The position numbers and the translations under genes are program-made. This document shows positions 5,428 through 11,627 of a stretch of 12,056 nucleotides of DNA, one piece after another (the stretch's first letter is position 1; each line of letters opens with the position of its first letter). The stretch comes from Scatosoma sp045128175. Lineage in GTDB: Bacteria > Bacillota > Clostridia > Christensenellales > Borkfalkiaceae. The notes under the pieces are model-generated. The model was not told the origin of the DNA. It was given only the letters and a program-made list of their open reading frames with translations, and searched no databases. The DNA is taken from contig JBGVRF010000124.1 in assembly GCA_045128175.1 (NCBI GenBank), positions 1-12,056 of the forward strand, given 5' to 3'.

Positions 5428-6699
5428 ATGAAAACAACGCAAGAAATTTTGAAAGCCGCAAAAGCAGCGGCGTGGAAGCTGACCACGCTTTCCACCGAAC
5501 AAAAAAACAACGCGCTGCTGGCAATGGCAGACGCGCTGGAACAAAACCAAGCGGAGATATTGCAAGCCAACGCTTTGGACGTAGAAAACGCAAAAGGTGT
5601 TTTAAGCGAAGTGATGATCGATCGGCTCCGCCTCGATGAAAAACGAATTGCAAGTATGGCGCAGGGCATCCGCGACGTTGTCGCGTTACCCGATCCGATC
5701 GGGACAATCTTAGACGAGACCCGTCTCTCCAACGGCTTACACGTCATCAAAAAACGGGTGCCGATCGGCGTTATCGGGATTATCTACGAAAGCCGACCCA
5801 ACGTCACCTCCGACGCTGGCGCACTATGCTTTAAAAGCGGTAACGTTTGCGTATTGCGTGGGGGCAGGGATGCGTTCAACTCCTCTTTCGCGATCGTTCA
5901 AGCAATGCGGAACGCGCTGAAAAGTGTTGATTTGGATTCCGATTTTATTAACGTCATCGAGGACGTTTCCCGTCAAAGCGCAACGGAGCTGATGACCGCT
6001 GTAGGCTATATCGACGCGTTGATTCCGCGTGGCGGCGCGGGGTTGATCCGCGCTTGCGTGGAAAACGCAAAGGTGCCTTGCATCGAAACGGGGACGGGGA
6101 TCTGTCACGTGTACGTGGACGAAGCCGCCGACCTCGAAAAGGCTCTTGCCATCATCGAGAACGCAAAGACTTCCCGTCCTTCCGTCTGCAACGCGGAAGA
6201 GGTTTGTCTTGTTCACGAAAACATAGCGAAAAAGTTTCTTCCCCTCTTGCACAAACGGTTGTGCGAGGCGCGGAAGTCGCAGGGCTTACAGACCGTAGAG
6301 CTGCGTTGCGACGAACGCGCGTATGCACTTCTCGGCGGCATGGACAACGTCGTAACTGCGAGCGCAACGGATTTCGATACGGAATTTTTGGATTATATCC
6401 TCGCTATAAAGATCGTAAAAGATACAAGCGAAGCGATCACGCATATCGGCGAACACTCGACAAAGCACAGCGATTGTATCGTGAGTGAAAACGCGGCGGT
6501 TTGCGAACGATTCGCTTTGTGCGTAGACAGCGCGGCGGTGTATATCAACGCTTCGACGCGATTCACCGACGGTGGTGAATTCGGTAAAGGCTGCGAGATC
6601 GGCATTTCCACGCAAAAGCTGCACGCGCGCGGCCCAATGGGCTTGGAAGAGCTCTGTTCGTATAAATATATCGTCAAAGGCACGGGGCAGATCCGTTAA
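5428..6699 (+). CDS. proA: Glutamate-5-semialdehyde dehydrogenase (gamma-glutamyl phosphate reductase)
   Basis: ProA reduces the labile gamma-glutamyl phosphate made by ProB to glutamate 5-semialdehyde with NADPH, so close coupling with proB is expected. The 423-residue length is normal. It has the aldehyde-dehydrogenase cofactor domain with GVIGIIYESRPNVT (114-127) and LRGGRDAF (143-150), the catalytic Cys254 in SRPSVCNAEE, and the C-terminal signature GGEFGKGCEIGIST (382-395). The ATG at 5428 has only a poor ribosome site, which suggests translational coupling to proB 20 bp upstream. The stop codon (6697-6699) is followed at the very next base by a hairpin of the repeat family. Confidence 0.97.
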   Translation: MKTTQEILKAAKAAAWKLTTLSTEQKNNALLAMADALEQNQAEILQANALDVENAKGVLSEVMIDRLRLDEKRIASMAQGIRDVVALPDPIGTILDETRLSNGLHVIKKRVPIGVIGIIYESRPNVTSDAGALCFKSGNVCVLRGGRDAFNSSFAIVQAMRNALKSVDLDSDFINVIEDVSRQSATELMTAVGYIDALIPRGGAGLIRACVENAKVPCIETGTGICHVYVDEAADLEKALAIIENAKTSRPSVCNAEEVCLVHENIAKKFLPLLHKRLCEARKSQGLQTVELRCDERAYALLGGMDNVVTASATDFDTEFLDYILAIKIVKDTSEAITHIGEHSTKHSDCIVSENAAVCERFALCVDSAAVYINASTRFTDGGEFGKGCEIGISTQKLHARGPMGLEELCSYKYIVKGTGQIR

Positions 6700-6875
6700 G
6701 CAACGTTCCGTTGCATCTTGTCTTTCTATCTTTCTTGAGAGATGAAAAATTGCATGGTTCTGATCGCGCTTACTGCTTTGAACCACTTTTTCTTTTTCGT
6801 TCCGTTGCATCAGCGACCGCTGGACCAACGTACCATTGGATCTAGTTAGGAAGTCAAGGAACTCAGCTCCTTGTC
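6700..6875. repeat. Micro-hairpin element, inverted part of copy 2
   Basis: The segment starts at the first base after the proA stop with GCAACG-TTC-CGTTGC (6700-6714, 6-bp stem, 3-nt loop), followed by a CTTGTCTTTCTATCTTTC flank that resembles the one after the ruvA stop. CGTTCCGTTGCATC occurs twice (6704-6717 and 6798-6811). Further palindromes lie at 6811-6822, 6825-6839 (loop TAC, one mismatch) and 6855-6873 (8-bp stem, loop TCA, one mismatch). The last part is the reverse complement of the palindrome and flank at 117-142, so it is inverted relative to 6942-7114. No gene is seen. Confidence 0.75.
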
Positions 6876-6906
6876 AAGGTGCAGGTGCGGAAGCCTTTGC
6901 CGAGGG

Positions 6907-7114
6907 GTGGAGCAGAGCTCTACGAAATTGTACCTTTTTAAGCAAGCTACGCTTGCGCCTTTACACCTTCGGCCTTGATGCGTTGCATTGCAACGCAATG
7001 AAATAACGCAAAACTACGTTTTGCTCTCTTTGGGGCATATTTTCGTGGGCTCTGCCCCACACCCGCAAGGAACTGAGTTCCTTGACTTCTCAACATGGTC
7101 CAGCGGAACGTTGG
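6907..7114. repeat. Micro-hairpin array, direct part of copy 2
   Basis: This run repeats the order of the array at 7-135. Hairpins are 6907-6923 (7 bp with one wobble, loop AGA), 6942-6956 (6 bp, TAC), 6979-6997 (8 bp, ATT), 7008-7024 (7 bp, TAC), 7045-7060 (5 bp, imperfect, one inserted C), 7066-7084 (8 bp, TGA) and 7100-7114 (6 bp with one G-T wobble, GAA). It lies inside the proline operon and its last hairpin ends 2 bp before the AAAAAGGAG ribosome site of proC, so it is probably transcribed and could tune proC translation or mRNA decay. No good promoter for proC is seen in it. Confidence 0.8.
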
Positions 7115-7130
7115 AAAAAGGAGAACTGTT

Positions 7131-7928
7131 ATGAAATACACGTTAGGATTTATCGGTTGTGGAAACATGGGCGGCGCGCTTGTTCGCACAGCTTGCGAAG
7201 AGGTCGTTTGCAACAAGATCGCCGTATGCGACAACGACCGACAAAAAACGGACGTTCTGGAAAAGAACTACGGTGTGACCGTAACAAATATCAAAGAGAT
7301 TGCCGAACACAGCCGTTTCGTCGTGCTGGGCGTCAAACCGCAGATGATGCAAGAAATGCTTGCGAGCATTGCCGAAACGTTGCAGGCGCGCAACGACGTT
7401 GTAATTGTGACTATGGCGGCAGGCTTATCCATCGCCGCGATCCGTTCGTTTATCGGCGCGAAGCCGCCTGTCATCCGTATCATGCCCAACACCCCCGTAG
7501 CGCTTGGCGCGGGCATGGTCCTCTATACCTGCGCGGACGTGGACAAGGAAACGGAAACCGAGTTTTTGTCCTGCTTCGCAAAGGCAGGCATATTCGATAA
7601 GTTGCCCGAAGATAAGATCGACGCAGGCAGCGCGGTGTCCGGTTGTGGACCCGCGTTCGTGTACGCTTTCGCCGAAGCGCTTGCCGACGGCGGCGTGGAA
7701 TGTGGCCTCCCCCGTGACAAAGCCGCCCTGTATGCGGCGCAGACCCTGTTGGGCGCAGCGGAAATGCTGTTGAAATTCGGACATCCCGCCGATTTGAAGG
7801 ACGCGGTCTGTTCCCCCGGCGGCACGACCATTGCAGGTATGCACGCCTTAGAAATCGCGGGCTTCCGCGGGATCGCCATGGACGCGGTAACCGCCGCGTA
7901 TCAACGCACCTTGGAATTAAAAAAATAA
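7131..7928 (+). CDS. proC: Pyrroline-5-carboxylate reductase
   Basis: ProC reduces pyrroline-5-carboxylate, which forms spontaneously from ProA's semialdehyde, to L-proline with NAD(P)H; it completes the pathway. The 265-residue protein has the Rossmann start GFIGCGNMGGAL, VLGVKPQ, the RIMPNTP motif, and the helical dimerisation domain with SGCGPAFVY and CSPGGTT in the region that binds substrate. I chose ATG 7131 because AAAAAGGAG lies 7 nt upstream and the conserved fold starts at once. An in-frame ATG at 7095 lies inside the repeat array and would add 12 unrelated residues. It follows proA after 431 bp of repeat and ends at a strong terminator. Confidence 0.97.
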   Translation: MKYTLGFIGCGNMGGALVRTACEEVVCNKIAVCDNDRQKTDVLEKNYGVTVTNIKEIAEHSRFVVLGVKPQMMQEMLASIAETLQARNDVVIVTMAAGLSIAAIRSFIGAKPPVIRIMPNTPVALGAGMVLYTCADVDKETETEFLSCFAKAGIFDKLPEDKIDAGSAVSGCGPAFVYAFAEALADGGVECGLPRDKAALYAAQTLLGAAEMLLKFGHPADLKDAVCSPGGTTIAGMHALEIAGFRGIAMDAVTAAYQRTLELKK

Positions 7929-7936
7929 ACGTCAAC

Positions 7937-7951
7937 GCATACCTGGTATGC
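7937..7951 (+). other. 3-nt-loop hairpin after proC
   Basis: GCATAC and GTATGC pair perfectly around CTG, 9 bp after the proC stop and just before the terminator. It has the same 6-bp stem, 3-nt loop format as the arrays, but without their flanks, so kinship is uncertain. Confidence 0.4.
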
Positions 7952-7960
7952 CCATAGTGC

Positions 7961-7994
7961 AAAAAGACCTCCGATAAACGTCGGAGGTCTTTTT
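7961..7994. terminator. Strong bidirectional terminator, proC / 124-residue gene
   Basis: AAAAAGACCTCCGA and TCGGAGGTCTTTTT are a perfect 14-bp inverted repeat around TAAACG. T-runs exist on both strands, so it ends the proline operon and the convergent minus-strand unit. Confidence 0.95.
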
Positions 7995-8000
7995 CATTTT

Positions 8001-8375
8001 TCAAAGTTTTATCCCGAAGAAGTCGGGCTTTCCGCTTTTGATCTCGGCATTGAGCAATTCTGCCAAAAACACCCGTTTTTCATCCATCGTCACCTTCTTA
8101 AACAAATGTTTCAAGGCAAACACGCGGTGCTGTTTGGGGAATTTCAACTTCATATTCGGAAAGCCATATACACCGTTTACGAACGTAACAAAGTTGATCT
8201 CGTTCCCGCCCGACACCTCGCGCCAATCGAAAAAGTCTTTCCCCTTCCGATAGCGGCAGATATACACGCAACTGCTATCACCGCCTTTTTCGTAAAAATA
8301 TTCAAACGAAAACCCCTTCTCTAAAATGGGCGCGGTCAGTTGTTTGATCCTTTCGTTTGCCAAATTCTCATTCAT
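8001..8375 (-). CDS. Hypothetical protein downstream of alaS
   Basis: I do not recognise this 124-residue protein. It is soluble-looking, with no signal peptide or membrane segment. It begins MNENLANERIKQLTAPILEK and has an aromatic-rich middle (FSFEYFYEKGGDSSCVYICR, KDFFDWREV, INFVTFVNGVYGF), then a basic stretch and a helical end. I chose the ATG at 8375 because AAAGGAAA precedes it; the longer reading from 8420 would start inside the alaS terminator hairpin. It lies 57 bp after alaS on the same strand and may be expressed by read-through of that terminator. Its role is unknown. Confidence 0.75.
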   Translation of the reverse strand: MNENLANERIKQLTAPILEKGFSFEYFYEKGGDSSCVYICRYRKGKDFFDWREVSGGNEINFVTFVNGVYGFPNMKLKFPKQHRVFALKHLFKKVTMDEKRVFLAELLNAEIKSGKPDFFGIKL

Positions 8376-8393
8376 AATCGTTTCCTTTGAAAA

Positions 8394-8417
8394 CGGGCGA
8401 TCTCGCAAGACCGCCCG
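8394..8417 (-). terminator. Probable alaS terminator / attenuator
   Basis: CGGGCG and CGCCCG pair perfectly, an A/C mismatch follows and TCT/AGA extends the stem, with a 4-nt loop. On the minus strand it is followed by TTTTC. It lies between alaS and the 124-residue gene, so incomplete termination may set the expression of that gene. Confidence 0.65.
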
Positions 8418-8432
8418 CATTTTTCGAAATTT

Positions 8433-10262
8433 TTATTCCAAAATCGCCTTGATACGACGGATCCCCGAGCCGCAGCTCTGTTCTTTCTGGATCTTGAATT
8501 TACCCAGCTTGCCCGTTGATTCCACGTGCGGCCCGCCGCAGATCTCTTTCGAGAAATCGCCGATGGTGTACGTTTTTACGACTTCGCCGTACTTGCTTTC
8601 GAACAGCCCCGTGAACCCTTCCGCCTTCGCTTCCTCCAGTGTGATCTCTTTCATGACGACGGGAATATCCTGCGCGATCACTTCGTTGACAAGATCTTCC
8701 ACCGCCTTGATCTGCTCCTGCGTCATAGGCTGCGGCAGATTGAAATCGAAACGCAATCTCTCTTCGGTAATGTTCGAGCCCTTTTGATTGACGTCGGGCG
8801 AACAGACCTTTTTCAATGCCGCGTGCAACAGATGGGTCGCCGTGTGCAACGCCGTCGTCGCTTCCTTATGATCGGCAAGCCCGCAAGCGAATTTCTGTTC
8901 ACTGCCCGCCTTGCTCTTGTTCTGATGCTCTTCGAATGCCGCTTTATAACCTTCCATATCCACGGTAAATCCGCGCTCTTTTGCCATTTCGTTCGTGATC
9001 TCCACGGGGAAACCGTACGTATCGTACAGATGGAACGCCTGCTTGCCGCCGATCGCCTTTTCAGGAACGTACGCAGGATCCTTCTGCGCCATGAACGCGT
9101 TCTTCCTCTCGATTCCGTTGACACATTTTTCAAACTCTTTCAAACCCTGCTGCAAGGTTTTGGTGAACTTCGCCTCTTCCTTGTTCAGCTCTTCCGCAAT
9201 CTTCGCGCGATTGATATTCAGCTCGGGATATACGTCCTTATAATATTCGATGAACGATTCGGATATCTTCGCAAGACTGCCTTCGGGGAGCTCTATTTTT
9301 CTTCCGTAACGAACAGCGCGGCGAATGATACGGCGCAGAATATACCCCTGATCGGTGTTAGAAGGCACGATGCCCTTTTCGTCGCCGAGCATAAACGTCG
9401 CCGTACGCGTGTGATCAAGCAATACGCGGAAAGATTTGGTAACCTCTTCGTTTTCGCCATAGGTCTTGCCCGTCAGTTCCGAAATCGCCTTGATCGCGTT
9501 TTCAAAAATATCCGTTTCGTAAACGCTGGATTTACCGTTGAGGACGCAAAGCGCGCGCTCCAAGCCCATGCCAGTGTCCACGTTCTTCTGCGACAGCTCG
9601 GTAAAGCTGCCGTCTGCCTGCTTGTTAAAGCGCATGAATACGTCGTTCCAAATCTCGAGGAAAGCGCCGCAGTTGCAATCGGGATTGCACTCGGGCGAAC
9701 ATTTGGATTTACGAATGACGAACATTTCGGTATCCGTACCGCAAGGCCCTGTCAAGCCCGCAGGTCCCCACCAGTTGTTTTCGCGGGGCATAAAATAGAT
9801 ATTTTCCTTTTTGATGCCCGCCTTTTCCCACAGCGTCGCCGCTTCGTCATCACGAGGCAACGTTTCGTCGCCGCCGAATACGGTAACCGCCAGCTTGTCC
9901 GAAGGGATACCGAGATAGTCTTCCCCCGTCAAAAATTCGTAGCTCCAAGGAATCATTTCTTCCTTGAAATAGTCGCCGAGCGACCAGTTGCCGAGCATTT
10001 CGAAAAAAGTACAGTGTCTTTCGTCGCCTACATCGTCGATATCGCCCGTACGCACGCATTTCTGCACGTCGGTAAGGCGTTTGCCCGCAGGGTGCTTTTC
10101 CCCCAAAAGGTAAGGCACGAGGGGGTGCATACCCGCCGTCGTAAACAGGACGGTGGGATCGTTTTCGGGGATCAAAGACGCGGAAGGGATCACCTTATGC
10201 CCACGGTCTTTAAAGAAATTGAGATACATCTCGCGCAGAGATTGTCCGGTATACGTTTTCAT
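8433..10262 (-). CDS. alaS: Alanyl-tRNA synthetase, short form without C-Ala domain
   Basis: AlaRS charges tRNA-Ala and hydrolyses mischarged Ser- and Gly-tRNA-Ala. The 609 residues contain the class II catalytic core (1-240, with RTGDIDDVGDERHCTFFEML at 71-90 as motif 2 and GMGLER at 231-236 as motif 3) and the tRNA-recognition region. The editing domain has its zinc ligand motifs HTATH (473-477) and CGGPH (575-579). The protein ends at SGIRRIKAILE, where the usual long form (about 875 residues) continues with a coiled coil and DHHA1/C-Ala domain. A Cys cluster C188, C192, C196, C198 inside the core may bind metal. The end is followed by a terminator, so the short form looks natural. GAGGA precedes the ATG. 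Confidence 0.95.
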   Translation of the reverse strand: MKTYTGQSLREMYLNFFKDRGHKVIPSASLIPENDPTVLFTTAGMHPLVPYLLGEKHPAGKRLTDVQKCVRTGDIDDVGDERHCTFFEMLGNWSLGDYFKEEMIPWSYEFLTGEDYLGIPSDKLAVTVFGGDETLPRDDEAATLWEKAGIKKENIYFMPRENNWWGPAGLTGPCGTDTEMFVIRKSKCSPECNPDCNCGAFLEIWNDVFMRFNKQADGSFTELSQKNVDTGMGLERALCVLNGKSSVYETDIFENAIKAISELTGKTYGENEEVTKSFRVLLDHTRTATFMLGDEKGIVPSNTDQGYILRRIIRRAVRYGRKIELPEGSLAKISESFIEYYKDVYPELNINRAKIAEELNKEEAKFTKTLQQGLKEFEKCVNGIERKNAFMAQKDPAYVPEKAIGGKQAFHLYDTYGFPVEITNEMAKERGFTVDMEGYKAAFEEHQNKSKAGSEQKFACGLADHKEATTALHTATHLLHAALKKVCSPDVNQKGSNITEERLRFDFNLPQPMTQEQIKAVEDLVNEVIAQDIPVVMKEITLEEAKAEGFTGLFESKYGEVVKTYTIGDFSKEICGGPHVESTGKLGKFKIQKEQSCGSGIRRIKAILE

Positions 10263-10304
10263 ATCGTTATCCTCTTATGGTTTGTTTATCGAAATTCTTT
10301 TTTA

Positions 10305-10328
10305 AAGGCCTTGTCCACCGCAAGCCTT
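10305..10328 (-). promoter_or_regulatory. Hairpin at start of alaS leader
   Basis: On the minus strand AAGGC-TTG and CAA-G-GCCTT pair with one bulged base around a 7-nt loop. It starts within a few bases of the predicted transcription start. The whole leader is only about 70 nt and no T-box motif is present, so tRNA-sensing T-box control can be excluded here. A stabilising 5' hairpin is the modest reading. Confidence 0.4.
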
Positions 10329-10337
10329 CTACCTTAC

Positions 10338-10367
10338 ATTATATAATTATCTCAACCGTTTTGTCAA
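10338..10367 (-). promoter_or_regulatory. Sigma-A promoter of alaS
   Basis: On the minus strand TTGACA (10367-10362) and TATAAT (10343-10338) are both perfect with an 18-bp spacer, 75 bp upstream of the alaS ATG. Confidence 0.88.
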
Positions 10368-10387
10368 GTAATAGCAAGCTTTTCCAC

Positions 10388-10409
10388 CAATTTTCCTCGG
10401 AGAAAATTG
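10388..10409. terminator. Hairpin between alaS promoter and pseudogene
   Basis: CAATTTTC and GAAAATTG form a perfect 8-bp stem with a 6-nt loop, downstream of the broken minus-strand gene at 10456-10638. On that strand it is followed by GTGG, not a T-run, so terminator function is doubtful. A second palindrome, GCGCA/TGCGC with a 6-nt loop, lies at about 10440-10455, directly after the pseudogene stop. Confidence 0.35.
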
Positions 10410-10455
10410 CTCAAAACTATATATCTCCGTCTCAATAATGCGCACCCCAATGCGC

Positions 10456-10638
10456 TTATTTCACCATCGAACGCAACATACCCAATTCTACGTCGAAGTC
10501 CCCCACCGTGATGATGTTATTGACGCTAAATACGCTGTCCGTGAATTAAGTGAACGTCGTGCATACAAGCATTAAGCCGCACAATACAAATGACAGAACA
10601 CTCGTCAGAAGATCGCGTATCGTGTTCTTCTTGTTCAT
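10456..10638 (-). pseudogene. Decayed SipW/TasA-type secreted protein gene
   Basis: Reading from ATG 10638 (AGGAAA upstream) gives a basic N-terminus (MNKKNTIRDLL), a hydrophobic core (SVLSFVLCGLMLVC) and TTFT. An in-frame TAA follows at 10548-10546, and after it FTDSVFSVNNIITVGDFDVEL, then a second stop at codon 61. The TFA-W-FTDS...N.I..G.LDVEL pattern is the hallmark of SipW-processed proteins (TasA/CalY type), secreted fibre or coat proteins. The stop falls where the family has Trp, and the rest of the mature protein is missing. Interruption and truncation together point to a pseudogene; it could still give a 30-residue signal-peptide-like product. Confidence 0.75.
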
Positions 10639-10795
10639 AAATTTTTTCCTAACTTTTTCAAAAAATATATCTCTTAACGTAAAAATGTTAAAATTCTCCA
10701 AAAAATCTATTTTATGGTGTTATTTTGTGATTTTATAACATTTTTTGCTTGATATAAAAAAAATTCGACCTCAAAAAAAATTTTTAAAATTTTTC
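10639..10795. other. AT-rich spacer
   Basis: This stretch is strikingly AT-rich compared with the surrounding genes, with A and T runs on both strands. I find no convincing gene in it. It may carry the old promoter of the broken secreted protein gene, but no pair of hexamers is good enough to call. Confidence 0.5.
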
Positions 10796-10824
10796 TTTAC
10801 TTTTTCAAAAATATGTGTTAAAAT
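10796..10824 (+). promoter_or_regulatory. Promoter of putative small RNA
   Basis: TTTACT (10796-10801, 4 of 6) and TAAAAT (10819-10824, 5 of 6) are 17 bp apart, and TG-T in front of the latter gives an extended -10. Transcription would begin near 10831. TATACT at 10824-10829 is an alternative -10. Confidence 0.6.
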
Positions 10825-10830
10825 ATACTC

Positions 10831-10935
10831 GTAAATCGGTTGAGGAAACCGAAAACAAAAAAGCTCATCATTTTCCCCCTTATCATATAGGTAATCGCCT
10901 TGGAGCAGCAATGCTTCAAGGCGATTATCGTTTTT
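10831..10935 (+). ncRNA. Putative stand-alone small RNA, about 105 nt
   Basis: The unit runs from a predicted start near 10831 to a strong terminator. It opens with a 6-bp hairpin TCGGTT/AACCGA (10836-10852) whose loop is GAGGA. An unpaired A-rich and pyrimidine linker with CCCCCTT (10876-10882) follows, then the terminator stem. The TGAG overlapping that loop could pair with CTCA at 10864-10867, giving a possible pseudoknot. No ORF longer than 8 codons ends inside, and no plus-strand gene follows, so a cis riboswitch is unlikely. The C-rich linker is complementary to ribosome-site sequences, as in many Gram-positive regulatory RNAs. I recognise no known RNA family. Confidence 0.55.
10892..10935 (+). 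terminator. Intrinsic terminator of the small RNA
   Basis: TAATCGCCTTGGAGC (10892-10906) pairs over 15 bp, with one wobble, with the arm at 10913-10927, around the loop AGCAAT. ATC, G and five Ts follow. This is a textbook plus-strand terminator. Confidence 0.85.
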
Positions 10936-10994
10936 AAGGCTATGTCACAATAGTTGAAATATGTCACTGTCTCATGATCAATACGCGGTAAAGT

Positions 10995-11030
10995 TCCCCG
11001 AAAATAAACGTTTTTTTCGGGGGCTATTTT
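10995..11030. terminator. Terminator downstream of flavin reductase gene
   Basis: CCCCGAAAA (10996-11004) and TTTTCGGGG (11014-11022) form a 9-bp stem, extended by a T-G wobble, with flanking A and T tracts. It lies 55 bp beyond the end of the minus-strand flavin reductase gene and probably ends that transcript; it could also back up the small RNA terminator. Confidence 0.6.
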
Positions 11031-11084
11031 ATCAAAATGGCATTACCATGTATACATTCAAAGCTATTTTCCGTAAAAAGATCG

Positions 11085-11624
11085 TCAGCGAACGGAGAGC
11101 CCCATTTCGTAAGCGATCGTCGTCAGCTCGGGACGATTCAAGACCTCCCCTTTTTCGTAAACACCTTTCCCGTAAAGTGTGCCTTTTTCTTCATACCCGT
11201 CGATACATTTGGCAAAGCCGTGAAAGCAAGCCAACGTACCGTCCAGCGTATCTTCATCTTCTTCCGCGGCTGTGGCGATGTAATACAGATCTTTGTTCGC
11301 GATCTCCGTCCACCGCGCCACCGTACGATCGATGACGGCTTTCAGCTGCGCGCAGATCGAATAGAAGTATACGGGGCTGGACAAAACGAGCGTATCACAA
11401 TCGATGATCTTCTGCAAAATTTCACCCATATCGTCGTTGAACGCACACCTGCCCCCGTTGTTTTTACAAAAATAACAACCGGTACAAGGCTCGATCTTCT
11501 TCTCGGCGACGCGGATCTTTTCCACGCTGTTGCCCGCTTCAATCGCGCCTTTTGCGAACTCATCACATAAAATATCCGAGTTTCCGCCCTTTCTCGGGCT
11601 CCCCGATAAAATAAGCACTTTCAT
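11085..11624 (-). CDS. Flavodoxin-fold NADPH-dependent FMN reductase, iron-sulfur flavoprotein-like
   Basis: The 179-residue protein has the flavodoxin fold that binds FMN and passes electrons to small acceptors. It starts MKVLILSGSPRKGGNSD, the phosphate-binding loop of this family, and has SSPVYFY (83-89), the second flavin contact. A compact Cys motif C47-x2-C50-x2-C53-x6-C60 resembles the [4Fe-4S] site of iron-sulfur flavoproteins (Isf), although the last spacing is one residue longer than I recall for archaeal Isf. GGAG lies 9 nt before the ATG. It starts 3 bp after the upstream glycosidase stop, so the two are translationally coupled. The true electron acceptor is unknown. Confidence 0.9.
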   Translation of the reverse strand: MKVLILSGSPRKGGNSDILCDEFAKGAIEAGNSVEKIRVAEKKIEPCTGCYFCKNNGGRCAFNDDMGEILQKIIDCDTLVLSSPVYFYSICAQLKAVIDRTVARWTEIANKDLYYIATAAEEDEDTLDGTLACFHGFAKCIDGYEEKGTLYGKGVYEKGEVLNRPELTTIAYEMGLSVR

Positions 11625-11627
11625 AGA

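Noticed and set aside
7095..7130. Longer proC start at 7095
   Set aside because: It begins inside the repeat hairpin and adds residues unlike any ProC; the ATG at 7131 has an ideal ribosome site and starts the Rossmann fold.
10263..10335. T-box riboswitch before alaS
   Set aside because: The leader is only about 70 nt and lacks the T-box sequence and the stem I/antiterminator layout.
8526..10346. 606-codon plus-strand open frame opposite alaS
   Set aside because: The minus strand encodes an unmistakable alanyl-tRNA synthetase with intact motifs; the opposite frame is a composition artefact.
10831..10935. PreQ1-I-like riboswitch
   Set aside because: A hairpin with an A-rich tail and possible pseudoknot recalls it, but the conserved loop and CUA tail bases are absent and no plus-strand gene follows.
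7961..11010. Same TAAACG loop in two terminators (7975-7980 and 11005-11010)
   Set aside because: The loop identity is six bases long and the stems differ; chance cannot be excluded, so I do not claim a family.
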